In this document: in pieces, positions 1 through 5,722 of the stretch | Layout of the letters: each line of letters starts with the position of its first letter | How positions within the stretch are numbered: position 1 is the first letter of the stretch | Assembly (NCBI GenBank): GCA_037385045.1 | Contig: JARRNJ010000125.1 | Span: 1-5,722, forward strand | DNA length: 5,722 nt | Direction: 5' to 3' | DNA from: JARRNJ01 sp037385045 | GTDB taxonomy: Bacteria; Pseudomonadota; Gammaproteobacteria; JASBUN01 | Notes under the pieces: generated by a model | Database searches by the model: none | The model's input: the letters and a program-made list of their open reading frames with translations, nothing else | What the model was told of the DNA's origin: nothing | Translations under genes and position numbers: made by a program

Positions 1-2562
1 AATATAGTTGTCGCGGCTCCAGCCGGGATGGTACAGGTGGGAAGTCGGGTAGTGGACTTCGCCGATGACCGTGACCGACTGCGGCTTCTGGGGAATGTAG
101 AGCTTGTCGCCGTTCTTCAGCACCACGTCCTGGTTCACTGGTCCGTTGAGGTATACCTCGCCGTCCTTGCTCACGTTGCGCGTCTGGCTCTTGCCCGACA
201 GGATGGCGTTGAGGTCGATCACCAGGCGCCCGGCAGCCTTGGTGCTGCGCAGTTGCGCCACCAGCGCCTTGCCGATCTCATAGGCCTGCAGTTTGCCCTT
301 GGCGTCCTGCGTTGATTGCGCCTGCTCGAGTTGGGCCGACGCCAGGTCGGCCTGCAGGCGTGAGGCCAGGGCGTCCATCTGCGCCTGCTCCTTCTTGCGC
401 AGGTCCTCGCGCATGAACACCGCGCCTTCCGGGTAGGCGAGCTTGGTGAGCCCGCCGGCGCGTTTGATCACGTCGCTCAGGGTCTCGCCGCGCTGGATCG
501 GATAGCGGCCCGGGAAGCGCACTTCGCCGCGCACCTGTACCGTGGCCCGTTTGCTCCAACGCGGGATATCGCGAATGCTGAGGTAGTCGTGGGGCTCTAG
601 CGCAATGTCCGCCTTTTGATTGCCGGCCAGCACCGCGGCCAGGTCGACGCGGATGTGGCGGGTTTCGCGGTACTCGCCGTTAACCACCTTGTAGCGGGTG
701 ATCTCCGCGCCCAGGGTGTAGGCCGATTCGTCCAGTTGGCCGGCGGCGCGGATCAGGTCGCTCACCCGCATGCCCCGTTCGAGGGGATAGGTTCCGGGGG
801 CGCGCACCCGGCCGTCCACATTGACGATCAAGTCGGGCGTGCTGTGATCGGCTTGCTGGCGCAGTTCCTCGATGATCGGTTTGATCAGATCCCCGCGGTC
901 GCCGTCGAGGCCGAACACCAGTACCTTGTCCCGCGGGCGCAGGGCAACGTTGGCACTGGAATTGGGGTTGCGCAACGCAGCGGCCAGGTCCGCGGAGAAC
1001 ACCTGCACCCGCCGGTCCGGCGGCAGCTCGCGGCGGATCAATACGTAGTGCATATCGGCGCGAGGCCGCAGGTCATCGGCGCTGGAAATCAGATCGGTGA
1101 GCCGCATGCCCTGCCGCCACTGGCGCTTGCCCGGCCGCTCCACATGGCCGGCGAGGGTGACCACGTCGCTGAGGCGCCCCAATACCGAATACACCCGCAC
1201 CACGTCACCGTCGCGCACGTGCATGGAACGGCCGGCCGCTTTGCTGAGATCCACGTCAACGAGGGTTCGTTCCTGGTTGGTGCCGACCCGTTCCAGCTGG
1301 GTGACCTTGGGATCGGCATTGGGCAGCAAGCCGCCGGCCAGTTTCACCACCTGGCCGACGGTGGTTTCGTTCTTCAACTCATAAATGGCCGGGCGCTTCA
1401 CTTCGCCGCTGACGCCCACGGTGTCGCCCACCGGCGGCACGAAAATGACGTCGCCGGGCAACAGGCGCCTGTCGTGGCTGGTGTCGCCGTGGAGCAACAG
1501 ATCGTAGAGGTCGAGGTGGGTGATCACCTTGCCATGGCGCTTGAGCTGGATGTCGCGCAGGGAGCCGATCTTGTCGATGCCGCCGCTGACGAACAGGGCG
1601 TTGGTCATGGTCGACAGCGCGCTCACGGTGTAGGAACCCGGCCGGCGGGCGTCGCCCAGCACGAATACCCGGATCGACCGCAGTGCACCCATGGTGATGC
1701 TCGCCTTGACGCCGATCATCTGCTCGCGGACGCGCTTCTCCAGGTTCTTGCGCAGCTCGGCAAAGGTCAGGCCGGTGACCGGCACCGGGCCGAGGCCGGG
1801 GAAATTGAGCGTCCCGTCGCGGGTCACCACCAGGCTGTACTCGCTGTTGTCCTTGCCGAACAGTTGCACCTGGACCGTATCGCCGGGGCCGATGACGTAA
1901 TCGGACGGCACCGGAATGTCGGTGGCGGGCGCGAACGTGGTGGGCACGCCCGAGAACAGGTCGTAGCCGAACGGCTTCAGCGCCGCCGGCCCCACCGGCT
2001 CCACCGGCAGCAGGGTCACATCGACCGTGACGTCCTTGAACGCCGGCTCCGCGCCCAGGCGTTGCGCCGCCTGCTCCGCGGTGAGCCCGCCCAGGGGAAT
2101 CCGGTCGATGCCGGCGAGGTCCAGCACGCCGTTCGGGTCGACGGTGAAGACATTGCTGCCCAGCAGTCTGGTGACTGCGCCGGACAATTCGACCGGTGCC
2201 TGCTCTTCCGCCGCCTTACCTCCGTTCTGCGTCGCCTGCTCTTCGGGCTTCTCGGTGAGCTTGAGAATGAGGGTGCTGCCGCCGGTGATGCGGGGTTCGC
2301 CGGCGGGCTCAACCGCCCCCTGCGCCTGTTGGCTGGACGGCTGCGGCTTCACAACCTGCGGCGTCTGCAGCGGCTGGTCCGATTGCTGGAACTGGCTGCC
2401 CTTCTGGCCACCGAGTTTCTGCAACAGTTCGGCACGCTGTTGCGGGCTCAATTGCTGCAGCATTTGCAGCTGCTGCGGGGTCGGGGATTGTGCGAACGAA
2501 AGGGACGGCAGGGCCAGCGCGACAGATAACAGCAGCGTACGGAAGAAACGAGAGAAACCCAT
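1..2562 (-). CDS. Multi-SLBB polysaccharide biosynthesis/export protein (Wza/OtnA-like), C-terminus cut off by window edge
   Basis: Likely role: periplasmic/outer-membrane export of capsule or exopolysaccharide. The reading frame stays open for 854 codons from ATG 2562 to the window edge. The start is supported by AAGGTG on the minus strand (2566-2571) and by a signal peptide at residues 1-24 (MGFSRFFRTLLL..., cleavage near SFA-QS). There is no lipobox cysteine, unlike classical Wza. Residues 25-90 are Gln-rich. Residues 125-190 resemble a degenerate first export module. A clear Poly_export domain spans about 219-294 (DYVIGPGDTVQVQLFG). SLBB-type units follow near 297-377, 381-459, 465-550, 577-665 and 673-825, each opening with a motif like V.GEV.RPG.Y. 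A sixth begins at 829 (SVTVIGEVHYPTSHLY) and is truncated. The fifth unit is interrupted by a charged, helical insert at about 719-775. It is far longer than Wza (about 380 residues) and resembles the large SLBB proteins of capsule loci. It is divergent from the barrel gene. The family call is secure; the exact polymer is unknown. Confidence 0.93.
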   Translation of the reverse strand, partial: MGFSRFFRTLLLSVALALPSLSFAQSPTPQQLQMLQQLSPQQRAELLQKLGGQKGSQFQQSDQPLQTPQVVKPQPSSQQAQGAVEPAGEPRITGGSTLILKLTEKPEEQATQNGGKAAEEQAPVELSGAVTRLLGSNVFTVDPNGVLDLAGIDRIPLGGLTAEQAAQRLGAEPAFKDVTVDVTLLPVEPVGPAALKPFGYDLFSGVPTTFAPATDIPVPSDYVIGPGDTVQVQLFGKDNSEYSLVVTRDGTLNFPGLGPVPVTGLTFAELRKNLEKRVREQMIGVKASITMGALRSIRVFVLGDARRPGSYTVSALSTMTNALFVSGGIDKIGSLRDIQLKRHGKVITHLDLYDLLLHGDTSHDRRLLPGDVIFVPPVGDTVGVSGEVKRPAIYELKNETTVGQVVKLAGGLLPNADPKVTQLERVGTNQERTLVDVDLSKAAGRSMHVRDGDVVRVYSVLGRLSDVVTLAGHVERPGKRQWRQGMRLTDLISSADDLRPRADMHYVLIRRELPPDRRVQVFSADLAAALRNPNSSANVALRPRDKVLVFGLDGDRGDLIKPIIEELRQQADHSTPDLIVNVDGRVRAPGTYPLERGMRVSDLIRAAGQLDESAYTLGAEITRYKVVNGEYRETRHIRVDLAAVLAGNQKADIALEPHDYLSIRDIPRWSKRATVQVRGEVRFPGRYPIQRGETLSDVIKRAGGLTKLAYPEGAVFMREDLRKKEQAQMDALASRLQADLASAQLEQAQSTQDAKGKLQAYEIGKALVAQLRSTKAAGRLVIDLNAILSGKSQTRNVSKDGEVYLNGPVNQDVVLKNGDKLYIPQKPQSVTVIGEVHYPTSHLYHPGWSRDNYI

Positions 2563-2565
2563 GGT

Positions 2566-2571
2566 CACCTT
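2566..2571 (-). promoter_or_regulatory. Ribosome binding site of the SLBB export gene
   Basis: The minus strand reads AAGGTG, then ACC, then ATG at 2562. This is a good Shine-Dalgarno match, although its 3-nt gap to the start is short. Together with the signal peptide that begins at this ATG, it decides the start. Confidence 0.6.
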
Positions 2572-2610
2572 GAGTTGGTTCCAGGTGCGGGGAGGAACGG
2601 GGCCGACGAG

Positions 2611-2639
2611 CCCGCCATGCGGAGCGGCCGCATGGCGGG
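2611..2639 (-). promoter_or_regulatory. Perfect 12-bp stem-loop in the SLBB gene leader
   Basis: CCCGCCATGCGG (2611-2622) and CCGCATGGCGGG (2628-2639) are exact inverse complements separated by the 5-nt loop AGCGG. The element ends 48 bp before the SLBB start codon. No T-run follows on either strand, so it is not a standard intrinsic terminator. It could be an mRNA leader structure (attenuation or stability) or a protein-binding palindrome. The structure is seen directly; its role is inference. Confidence 0.6.
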
Positions 2640-2644
2640 GGCAA

Positions 2645-2665
2645 CACGGCGCCGCAGTCGCCGTG
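2645..2665 (-). promoter_or_regulatory. Second stem-loop in the SLBB gene leader
   Basis: CACGGCG (2645-2651) and CGCCGTG (2659-2665) are exact inverse complements around a 7-nt loop. It sits 5 bp from the 12-bp stem-loop, so a transcript of the SLBB gene starting above 2665 would carry two hairpins in tandem. No poly-U tract follows. Function unknown. Confidence 0.4.
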
Positions 2666-2976
2666 CCATGAATCCGATCCCAGCCATCGCCCAATGCATT
2701 CGACTCCATTTGCCCGTGTTTTGTGTGGAGTAAACTGGCATTGCGACGGCGCCGCCTCCATCGGTCCAATGATTGCGATCAAGCGCGCGCCAACGCCAGG
2801 CCCCGCCGGGATAGTGGCTTCCAATGCTGACAGCGGGACCCCGGCAGTATACAACAAATCCCTTTGCGGGCGACCCGCACGGAATCACCCGCTGGCGGTT
2901 GCGGGCAAGAGCATTTAGGGCAAAACAACCGCCCGGCGAGCCGCGCACACGCGTCGGTCCCGGGTTCCGTCAACGG

Positions 2977-3024
2977 GGATGCATGATGCGTCCGGCTGAA
3001 ATTCATCGCGGCCTGATGCGTTCG
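2977..3024. promoter_or_regulatory. Operator-like dyad with a repeated half-site 30 bp downstream
   Basis: GGATGCAT-G-ATGCGTCC (2977-2993) is a near-perfect inverted repeat, with 7 of 8 positions complementary. TGATGCGTCCG (2984-2994) recurs as TGATGCGTTCG (3014-3024), a 10/11 match exactly 30 bp away, about three helical turns. Both lie just upstream of the possible barrel-gene promoter. This arrangement fits a regulator binding one face of the helix, but I do not recognise the motif as that of a named regulator. Confidence 0.3.
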
Positions 3025-3046
3025 AACCGTGCCGTACCCGGGCTGC

Positions 3047-3077
3047 TTGAACGGCCGCGGCGCCGGTGCGTTACAAT
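3047..3077 (+). promoter_or_regulatory. Weak candidate sigma70 promoter of the barrel gene
   Basis: TACAAT (3072-3077) matches the -10 consensus at five of six positions. TTGAAC (3047-3052) is a 4/6 -35 match, but the 19-bp spacer is long. A start near 3084 would give a leader of about 43 nt. An 8-bp inverted repeat, GCCGGTGC (3062-3069) and GCACCGGC (3087-3094), brackets the -10 element, with the palindrome CAGCGCTG (3079-3086) inside it. A second -10-like string, TATAAC, lies at 3101-3106. Confidence 0.35.
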
Positions 3078-3126
3078 CCAGCGCTGGCACCGGCAACCGT
3101 TATAACAACAACCATCCGTACTCCTG

Positions 3127-4245
3127 ATGAAGTCCTGCCTTTCCATTGTCATCGGCCTGCTGCTGTGCCTCGGCAACGGCACCGCGTGTGGCGCCCTGCC
3201 CCCGGGCCAGCTGGCGTTCCATCCCGGCCACGTGCGCTTCACGCTGGAGCAGCTGTCGCTGCCGCAGCACGAGCATATGGGACTCGCCGGGATCAACTAC
3301 CTGCTCGATATCAAACCGTGGTTTTATGCCGGTTTGGGCGTCTACGGCGCAGTCACCGGCAAGCGCGGCGGCTTTTTCACCGGCGGCATCGAAACCGGGG
3401 TGCGAAAGCGGCTCGGGCACGACTGGTTGGTGGATGCCGGCATGTTCGTCGGCGGCGGCGGCGGAGGCGCGGCGCCCCAGGGCGGCGGACTGATGCTGCG
3501 CCCCCATGTCGGCGTGGCCTACGACACCCGCTATGGGCGCATCGGCGCCAATCTGAGCTGGGTCAAGTTTCCCAACGGCGCCATCGACAGCAAGCAGGTG
3601 GCGCTGTCCTACGAGCTGCCCGTGCACGCGTTGTTCGCCGGCGGCTGGCTGCGCGACGACGGCCGCACGCCGTCGCCGGGAGGCATCGAGCTGCGCAGCG
3701 CGGCACGGGAATTCTCGCTGGTGGCACAGACGTACCTGCTGCCGGCCGGCACCCGCGGGCGCTCCGGCACCGTGCAGGACCGGAACATGAAGTTGCTGGG
3801 CATCCAGTGGAACCGCTATCTGGATCGTCACACCTACTTGAAGCTGGAAACCAGCGGCGCCGGCGGCGGCAACAGCGACGGCTACGCCCAGCTGCTGCTC
3901 GGCGCCGGCCACCGCTTCGACCTGAGCCGCCGCAACACATTGCGCCTGGAGGCGGGGCTGGGCGCGGCGGGCGGCGGCAACGTGGACACCGGCGGCGGCG
4001 TCATCGCCAATGCGGGGGTGGGCGTTCAGCACCGCTTCGACAACGGCCTGCTGCTGGGGCTGAACGCCGGCTACATCGCCGCCCCCGGCGGCGAGTTCAA
4101 GGCCGCTACGGTGGGCGTCAACCTCGGCTATGCGTACGGCGTGCCCCGGATGCCGCCGCCGGATGTGGTGCACTCGTCCTATCACACCTACGGGCCGCGG
4201 TACTGGCGCCTGCGACCGTGCCCGACCACCGGCGCATCGACCTGA
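3127..4245 (+). CDS. Exported glycine-rich repeat protein, putative outer-membrane beta-barrel; N-terminal two thirds of a frame-broken gene
   Basis: The intact frame gives 372 residues. Residues 1-23 form a signal peptide (MKSCLSIVIGLLLCLGNG, cleavage near ACGA). Cys21 is preceded by GTA, a poor lipobox, so a lipoprotein is possible but unlikely. The mature part has two homologous repeats, about 37-163 and 195-337. Each has about eight alternating amphipathic strands and a Gly-rich turn: GMFVGGGGGGAAPQGGG in the first and GLGAAGGGNVDTGGG in the second. A P.G turn follows (FPNG, APGG). This is typical of outer-membrane beta-barrels. No name or enzymatic motif is recognised. The last 13 codons (after Tyr359, ending TGA 4243-4245) look unlike the rest and probably follow a frame break near 4203. 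The true product then continues to 4610 with a third repeat, 494 residues in all. The ribosome binding site is weak. The gene is divergent from the export gene, which hints at an accessory role (inference). Confidence 0.75.
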   Translation: MKSCLSIVIGLLLCLGNGTACGALPPGQLAFHPGHVRFTLEQLSLPQHEHMGLAGINYLLDIKPWFYAGLGVYGAVTGKRGGFFTGGIETGVRKRLGHDWLVDAGMFVGGGGGGAAPQGGGLMLRPHVGVAYDTRYGRIGANLSWVKFPNGAIDSKQVALSYELPVHALFAGGWLRDDGRTPSPGGIELRSAAREFSLVAQTYLLPAGTRGRSGTVQDRNMKLLGIQWNRYLDRHTYLKLETSGAGGGNSDGYAQLLLGAGHRFDLSRRNTLRLEAGLGAAGGGNVDTGGGVIANAGVGVQHRFDNGLLLGLNAGYIAAPGGEFKAATVGVNLGYAYGVPRMPPPDVVHSSYHTYGPRYWRLRPCPTTGAST

Positions 4246-4610
4246 TCGGCATCCAGGCCGACCGCATGGTCGGCCGCCACCTGTACGTGACCGGCCAGGC
4301 CCTGGGGGCCTACCGGGGCGGCGCGGGCGGTTACGCCACCGGCCTGCTCGGCGCCGGCTACATTCTGCCCTGGTGGAAAAACAGCCGCCTGGAGTTGAAC
4401 CTCGAAGGGTTGGTGGGCGTCGGCGGCGGCGGCGGGCTGGCGGTGGGCGGCGGGCTCATCACCCAGGCCACCGCGGGGCTCAACTACCGCATCAGTGAAA
4501 CCACCGGCGTGCAGCTCACCTACGGCTACGTCGGCGCCCCCCAGGGCCACTTCCGAGCGCGGGTGGTCAGTCTGGCCGTGTCGTATCGGTTGACGACGTT
4601 GGAGAAGTAG
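4203..4610 (+). pseudogene. Third repeat and C-terminus of the barrel protein, displaced to another frame
   Basis: This frame encodes about 134 residues, beginning LAPATVPDHRRIDLIGIQ and ending VSYRLTTLEK before TAG 4608-4610. It is a third copy of the repeat found twice in the upstream frame. LIGIQADRMVGRHLY matches LLGIQWNRYLDRHTY of repeat two, GLVGVGGGGGLAVGGG matches GLGAAGGGNVDTGGG, and GYVGAPQGHF matches GYIAAPGGEF. It has no signal peptide or ribosome binding site of its own. The first in-frame ATG (4266) falls inside the repeat, so it is not a separate gene. One extra base after 4203, for example C giving Tyr-Leu-Ala-Pro-Ala, joins it to the upstream frame and aligns with Tyr-Leu-Leu-Pro-Ala of repeat two. 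Either the gene carries a real 1-nt deletion or the sequence has an error. Confidence 0.8.
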
Positions 4611-4867
4611 TCCCGCGGGCGCCGGGAATCTCGGCACGGGGCACCTCGTACCGCTCGGCGCGCCCTGAACGGTAACCGCCGATAGCAGCCTCCCGGAGCC
4701 AACGCGAGCGGCGCTTGGCCGGCGGGACGACACTCCGGCCGGGCAGGCGCTACAAAATTCGTCGATCCTGCCGCTAATCAGAAGCAAAACCAACGCAATC
4801 TTAGGCAAAATTGCCGGCACCCGGCCTGGTTCCTATAATGCCGGTAACGCGTACCTGCCGAGGCATC
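4611..4867. other. Intergenic region between the barrel gene and the response regulator
   Basis: No gene is seen in these 257 bp. The left part is GC-rich with small hairpins such as TCCCG/CGGGA (4611-4627) and GGCCGG/CCGGCC near 4717-4740. None is followed by a T-run, so no confident terminator is called for the barrel gene. The right part, from about 4751, turns AT-rich and holds the response regulator promoter. Confidence 0.5.
4811..4839 (+). promoter_or_regulatory. Sigma70-type promoter of the response regulator gene
   Basis: A perfect -10 hexamer TATAAT (4834-4839) lies exactly 17 bp after TTGCCG (4811-4816), a 4/6 match to the -35 consensus. The predicted start near 4846 gives a leader of about 22 nt. 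The -35 is the right arm of the dyad GGCAA-AA-TTGCC (4804-4815), and the spacer holds GCCGG-CAC-CCGGC (4813-4825). Both could be regulator sites. This is the best promoter in the window. Confidence 0.7.
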
Positions 4868-5527
4868 ATGAAAATACTTATCGCCGACGATCACGCACTG
4901 TTCCGTGAAGGACTGCGCTATATGCTCCAGGAGCTTGAGCGCGAGGTGGCCGTACTGGAAGCCCGCAGTGCAAGCGAGGCCATGGAACTGGTCGGCGACC
5001 ACGACGATCTGGACCTGATCCTGTTGGACCTGTCCATGCCCGGCCTGGACGGTTTCGCCGGTCTGCAGATGCTGCGCAAGCGCTTTCCCGAGATTCCCGT
5101 GGTGGTGGTTTCCGCCTCGGAAGAGCAGCGGGATGTGAAACGCGCACTGGACGGCGACGCGTCCGGGTACATTCCCAAATCCACCACCGGCCGCGGTATG
5201 CTCGATGCCCTGCGGCAGGTGCTGGACGGGGAGGTGTATGTTCCGTCCCTGAGCCGCAACCCGGTGGCGTCGGAGGCCGGCGGGCCGAAAACGCCATGCG
5301 CCGCGGCACCCAACGGCAGCCACGACGCCCCCTTGACGCCGCGCCAACGGGAAGTGCTGGCGCTGATGTGCGAAGGGCACTCCAACAAAGCCATTGCCCG
5401 CATTCTCGGCATGGCCGAGGGTACGGTGAAAATTCACGTCACCGCGATCCTGCGGGCCATGAACGTCACCAACCGCACCCAGGCGGTCATCCTCGCCGGC
5501 CAGCGCGGCGTCGCTTCGTCGGATTGA
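4868..5527 (+). CDS. NarL/LuxR-family response regulator (receiver plus HTH)
   Basis: This is a cytoplasmic transcription factor of 219 residues, the usual size for the NarL/FixJ class. The receiver domain covers about 1-120. The acidic pocket is Asp7-Asp8, the phospho-acceptor is Asp54 (LILLDLSMPG), and the conserved Ser82 and Lys104 (YIPKS) are present, so it should be phosphorylatable. A Pro/Ala/Gly-rich linker (about 125-155) leads to a LuxR-type helix-turn-helix at 156-215 (LTPRQREVLALMCEGHSNKA, then GTVKIHVTAILRAM). ATG 4868 is chosen over an in-frame ATG at 4811. It follows GAGG (4860-4863), lies just downstream of the predicted promoter, and starts directly with the canonical MKILIADDH; the 4811 start would lie within the promoter. 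The gene is convergent with a receiver-ending protein that is probably its sensor kinase. Target genes are unknown, and the dyads at its promoter allow autoregulation (inference). Confidence 0.95.
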   Translation: MKILIADDHALFREGLRYMLQELEREVAVLEARSASEAMELVGDHDDLDLILLDLSMPGLDGFAGLQMLRKRFPEIPVVVVSASEEQRDVKRALDGDASGYIPKSTTGRGMLDALRQVLDGEVYVPSLSRNPVASEAGGPKTPCAAAPNGSHDAPLTPRQREVLALMCEGHSNKAIARILGMAEGTVKIHVTAILRAMNVTNRTQAVILAGQRGVASSD

Positions 5528-5552
5528 GCCGGAGCCGGAAAAATCAATGTAA

Positions 5553-5596
5553 GGCATCCGTTGCGTCCGGCCTGCGGCCTTCACGCAACCTACGCC
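5553..5596. repeat. REP-like palindromic element, possible bidirectional terminator
   Basis: Arms GTTGCGT (5560-5566) and ACGCAAC (5583-5589) are perfectly complementary. An inner GGCC-TGC-GGCC hairpin (5569-5579) and an outer GGC/GCC pairing (5553-5555, 5594-5596) extend the structure. Read on the minus strand it begins GGCGTAGGTTGCGTGAAGG. This resembles, from memory, the GTAGGTTGGGT-type intergenic palindromes scattered in many proteobacterial genomes. It sits between two convergent gene ends, the usual place for such elements. No T-run follows the stem directly; an A-run at 5539-5543 would give a U-run in minus-strand RNA, but about 10 nt past the outer pairing. Copy number cannot be checked here. 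Confidence 0.55.
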
Positions 5597-5605
5597 CGGC
5601 ACCGG

Positions 5606-5722
5606 TCAGTTCGGCTCGACGCCGGCGGTCTGTTCCTGCTTGAGCCTGTGGACGTACTTGAGGAAGGCGCGCATGCGCGCCGGCTTCACCGGCTTGTGCA
5701 GCACCCGGTAGCCGCTGGCGTG
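5606..5722 (-). CDS. C-terminal end of a receiver-domain protein, probably a hybrid sensor histidine kinase (N-terminus beyond window)
   Basis: Only the last 38 codons are present, ending at TGA (5606-5608). They read HASGYRVLHKPVKPARMRAF, then LKYVHRLKQEQTAGVEPN. The LHKPVKPARMRAFL stretch is the conserved Lys-Pro loop and last helix of a receiver domain, in the form typical of the C-terminal receiver of hybrid histidine kinases. A free-standing response regulator would usually be expected to carry a further output domain. It faces the NarL-type regulator tail to tail across 78 bp. Kinase genes beside LuxR-type regulators are common, so it is likely the partner. No kinase motif is visible, so the hybrid kinase call is inference. 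Confidence 0.75.
   Translation of the reverse strand, partial: HASGYRVLHKPVKPARMRAFLKYVHRLKQEQTAGVEPN

Larger units (their letters stand above)
2563..3126. other. Divergent intergenic region between the SLBB export gene and the barrel gene
   Basis: This 564-bp stretch shows no convincing gene. The short open frames crossing it overlap one another on both strands and show no recognisable domain or good ribosome binding site. It should carry the promoters of both flanking genes. Seen in it are two perfect stem-loops near the SLBB gene (2611-2639 and 2645-2665), a small TGCGGG-CGA-CCCGCA hairpin (2865-2879), an AT-richer patch near 2846-2865, operator-like repeats at 2977-3024, and an inverted repeat around a possible -10 element at 3062-3094. 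The best minus-strand -10 candidate is TATACT (2846-2851), but it has no good -35, so the SLBB promoter is unresolved. Confidence 0.6.

Noticed and set aside
616..2529. 637-codon open frame on the plus strand
   Set aside because: It is antisense to the SLBB gene, which has clear domains, signal peptide and ribosome binding site. The plus-strand translation is low-complexity, rich in His, Ala, Gln and Arg, and is a by-product of GC-rich codon use.
2894..2904. GGCGGTTGCGG resembling the RfaH ops element GGCGGTAGC.T
   Set aside because: Two key positions differ, and it lies about 220 bp before the barrel gene on the plus strand, not in the leader of the export gene.
3100..4185. 361-codon open frame on the minus strand
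   Set aside because: It is antisense to the barrel gene. The translation is Ala/Gln/Val-rich with no domain, as expected from the complement of GC-biased codons.
3066..4202. Upstream part of the frame that ends at 4610, open from 3066
   Set aside because: Before 4203 this frame encodes Arg/Ala-rich nonsense overlapping the real barrel frame. Only the part after the frame break matches the repeat family.
4266..4610. Independent small gene starting at ATG 4266
   Set aside because: It has no ribosome binding site or signal peptide, and the ATG falls inside a repeat unit whose preceding residues also match the other repeats.
4611..4627. TCCCG/CGGGA hairpin just after the barrel gene as a terminator
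   Set aside because: The stem is only 5 bp and no T-run follows.
4778..5602. 274-codon minus-strand open frame opposite the response regulator
   Set aside because: It is the complement of a well-supported NarL-type gene and runs through the promoter and the REP-like element; no recognisable domain.

Overview
The window reads as chromosomal DNA from a high-GC Gram-negative bacterium, most likely a gammaproteobacterium. This rests on three things: strong GC bias in third codon positions, an outer-membrane polysaccharide export protein, and a NarL-type response regulator next to a hybrid sensor kinase. No species can be named from sequence alone. I see no RNA gene, insertion sequence or CRISPR array.

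Layout, left to right. (1) 1-2562, minus strand: the first 854 codons of a large multi-SLBB polysaccharide biosynthesis/export protein. Its C-terminus lies beyond the left edge. (2) 2563-3126: a 564-bp non-coding gap between divergent genes. It holds two stem-loops in the leader of the SLBB gene, operator-like repeats near 2977-3024, and a weak promoter with a flanking inverted repeat just before the next gene. (3) 3127-4610, plus strand: a gene for an exported, glycine-rich, probably outer-membrane beta-barrel protein built from three homologous repeats of about 130-150 residues. The reading frame breaks near 4203, so the third repeat lies in another frame. Adding one base restores a 494-residue protein. 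(4) 4611-4867: a non-coding gap with a well-formed sigma70-type promoter (TTGCCG, 17 bp, TATAAT) overlapped by small dyads. (5) 4868-5527, plus strand: a 219-residue NarL/LuxR-type response regulator. (6) 5553-5596: a REP-like palindrome between convergent genes. (7) 5606-5722, minus strand: the last 38 codons of a protein ending in a receiver domain, most likely a hybrid sensor histidine kinase.

How the genes may work together (inference): the export protein and the divergent barrel protein share a regulatory gap and are both envelope proteins, so the barrel may be an accessory of the same polysaccharide pathway. The response regulator and the convergent receiver-ending protein look like a two-component pair. 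Whether that pair controls the polysaccharide genes cannot be told from this window.

The most notable observation is the three-repeat barrel protein and its frame break. The third repeat matches the first two so closely that the break position, and even a likely missing base, can be inferred.
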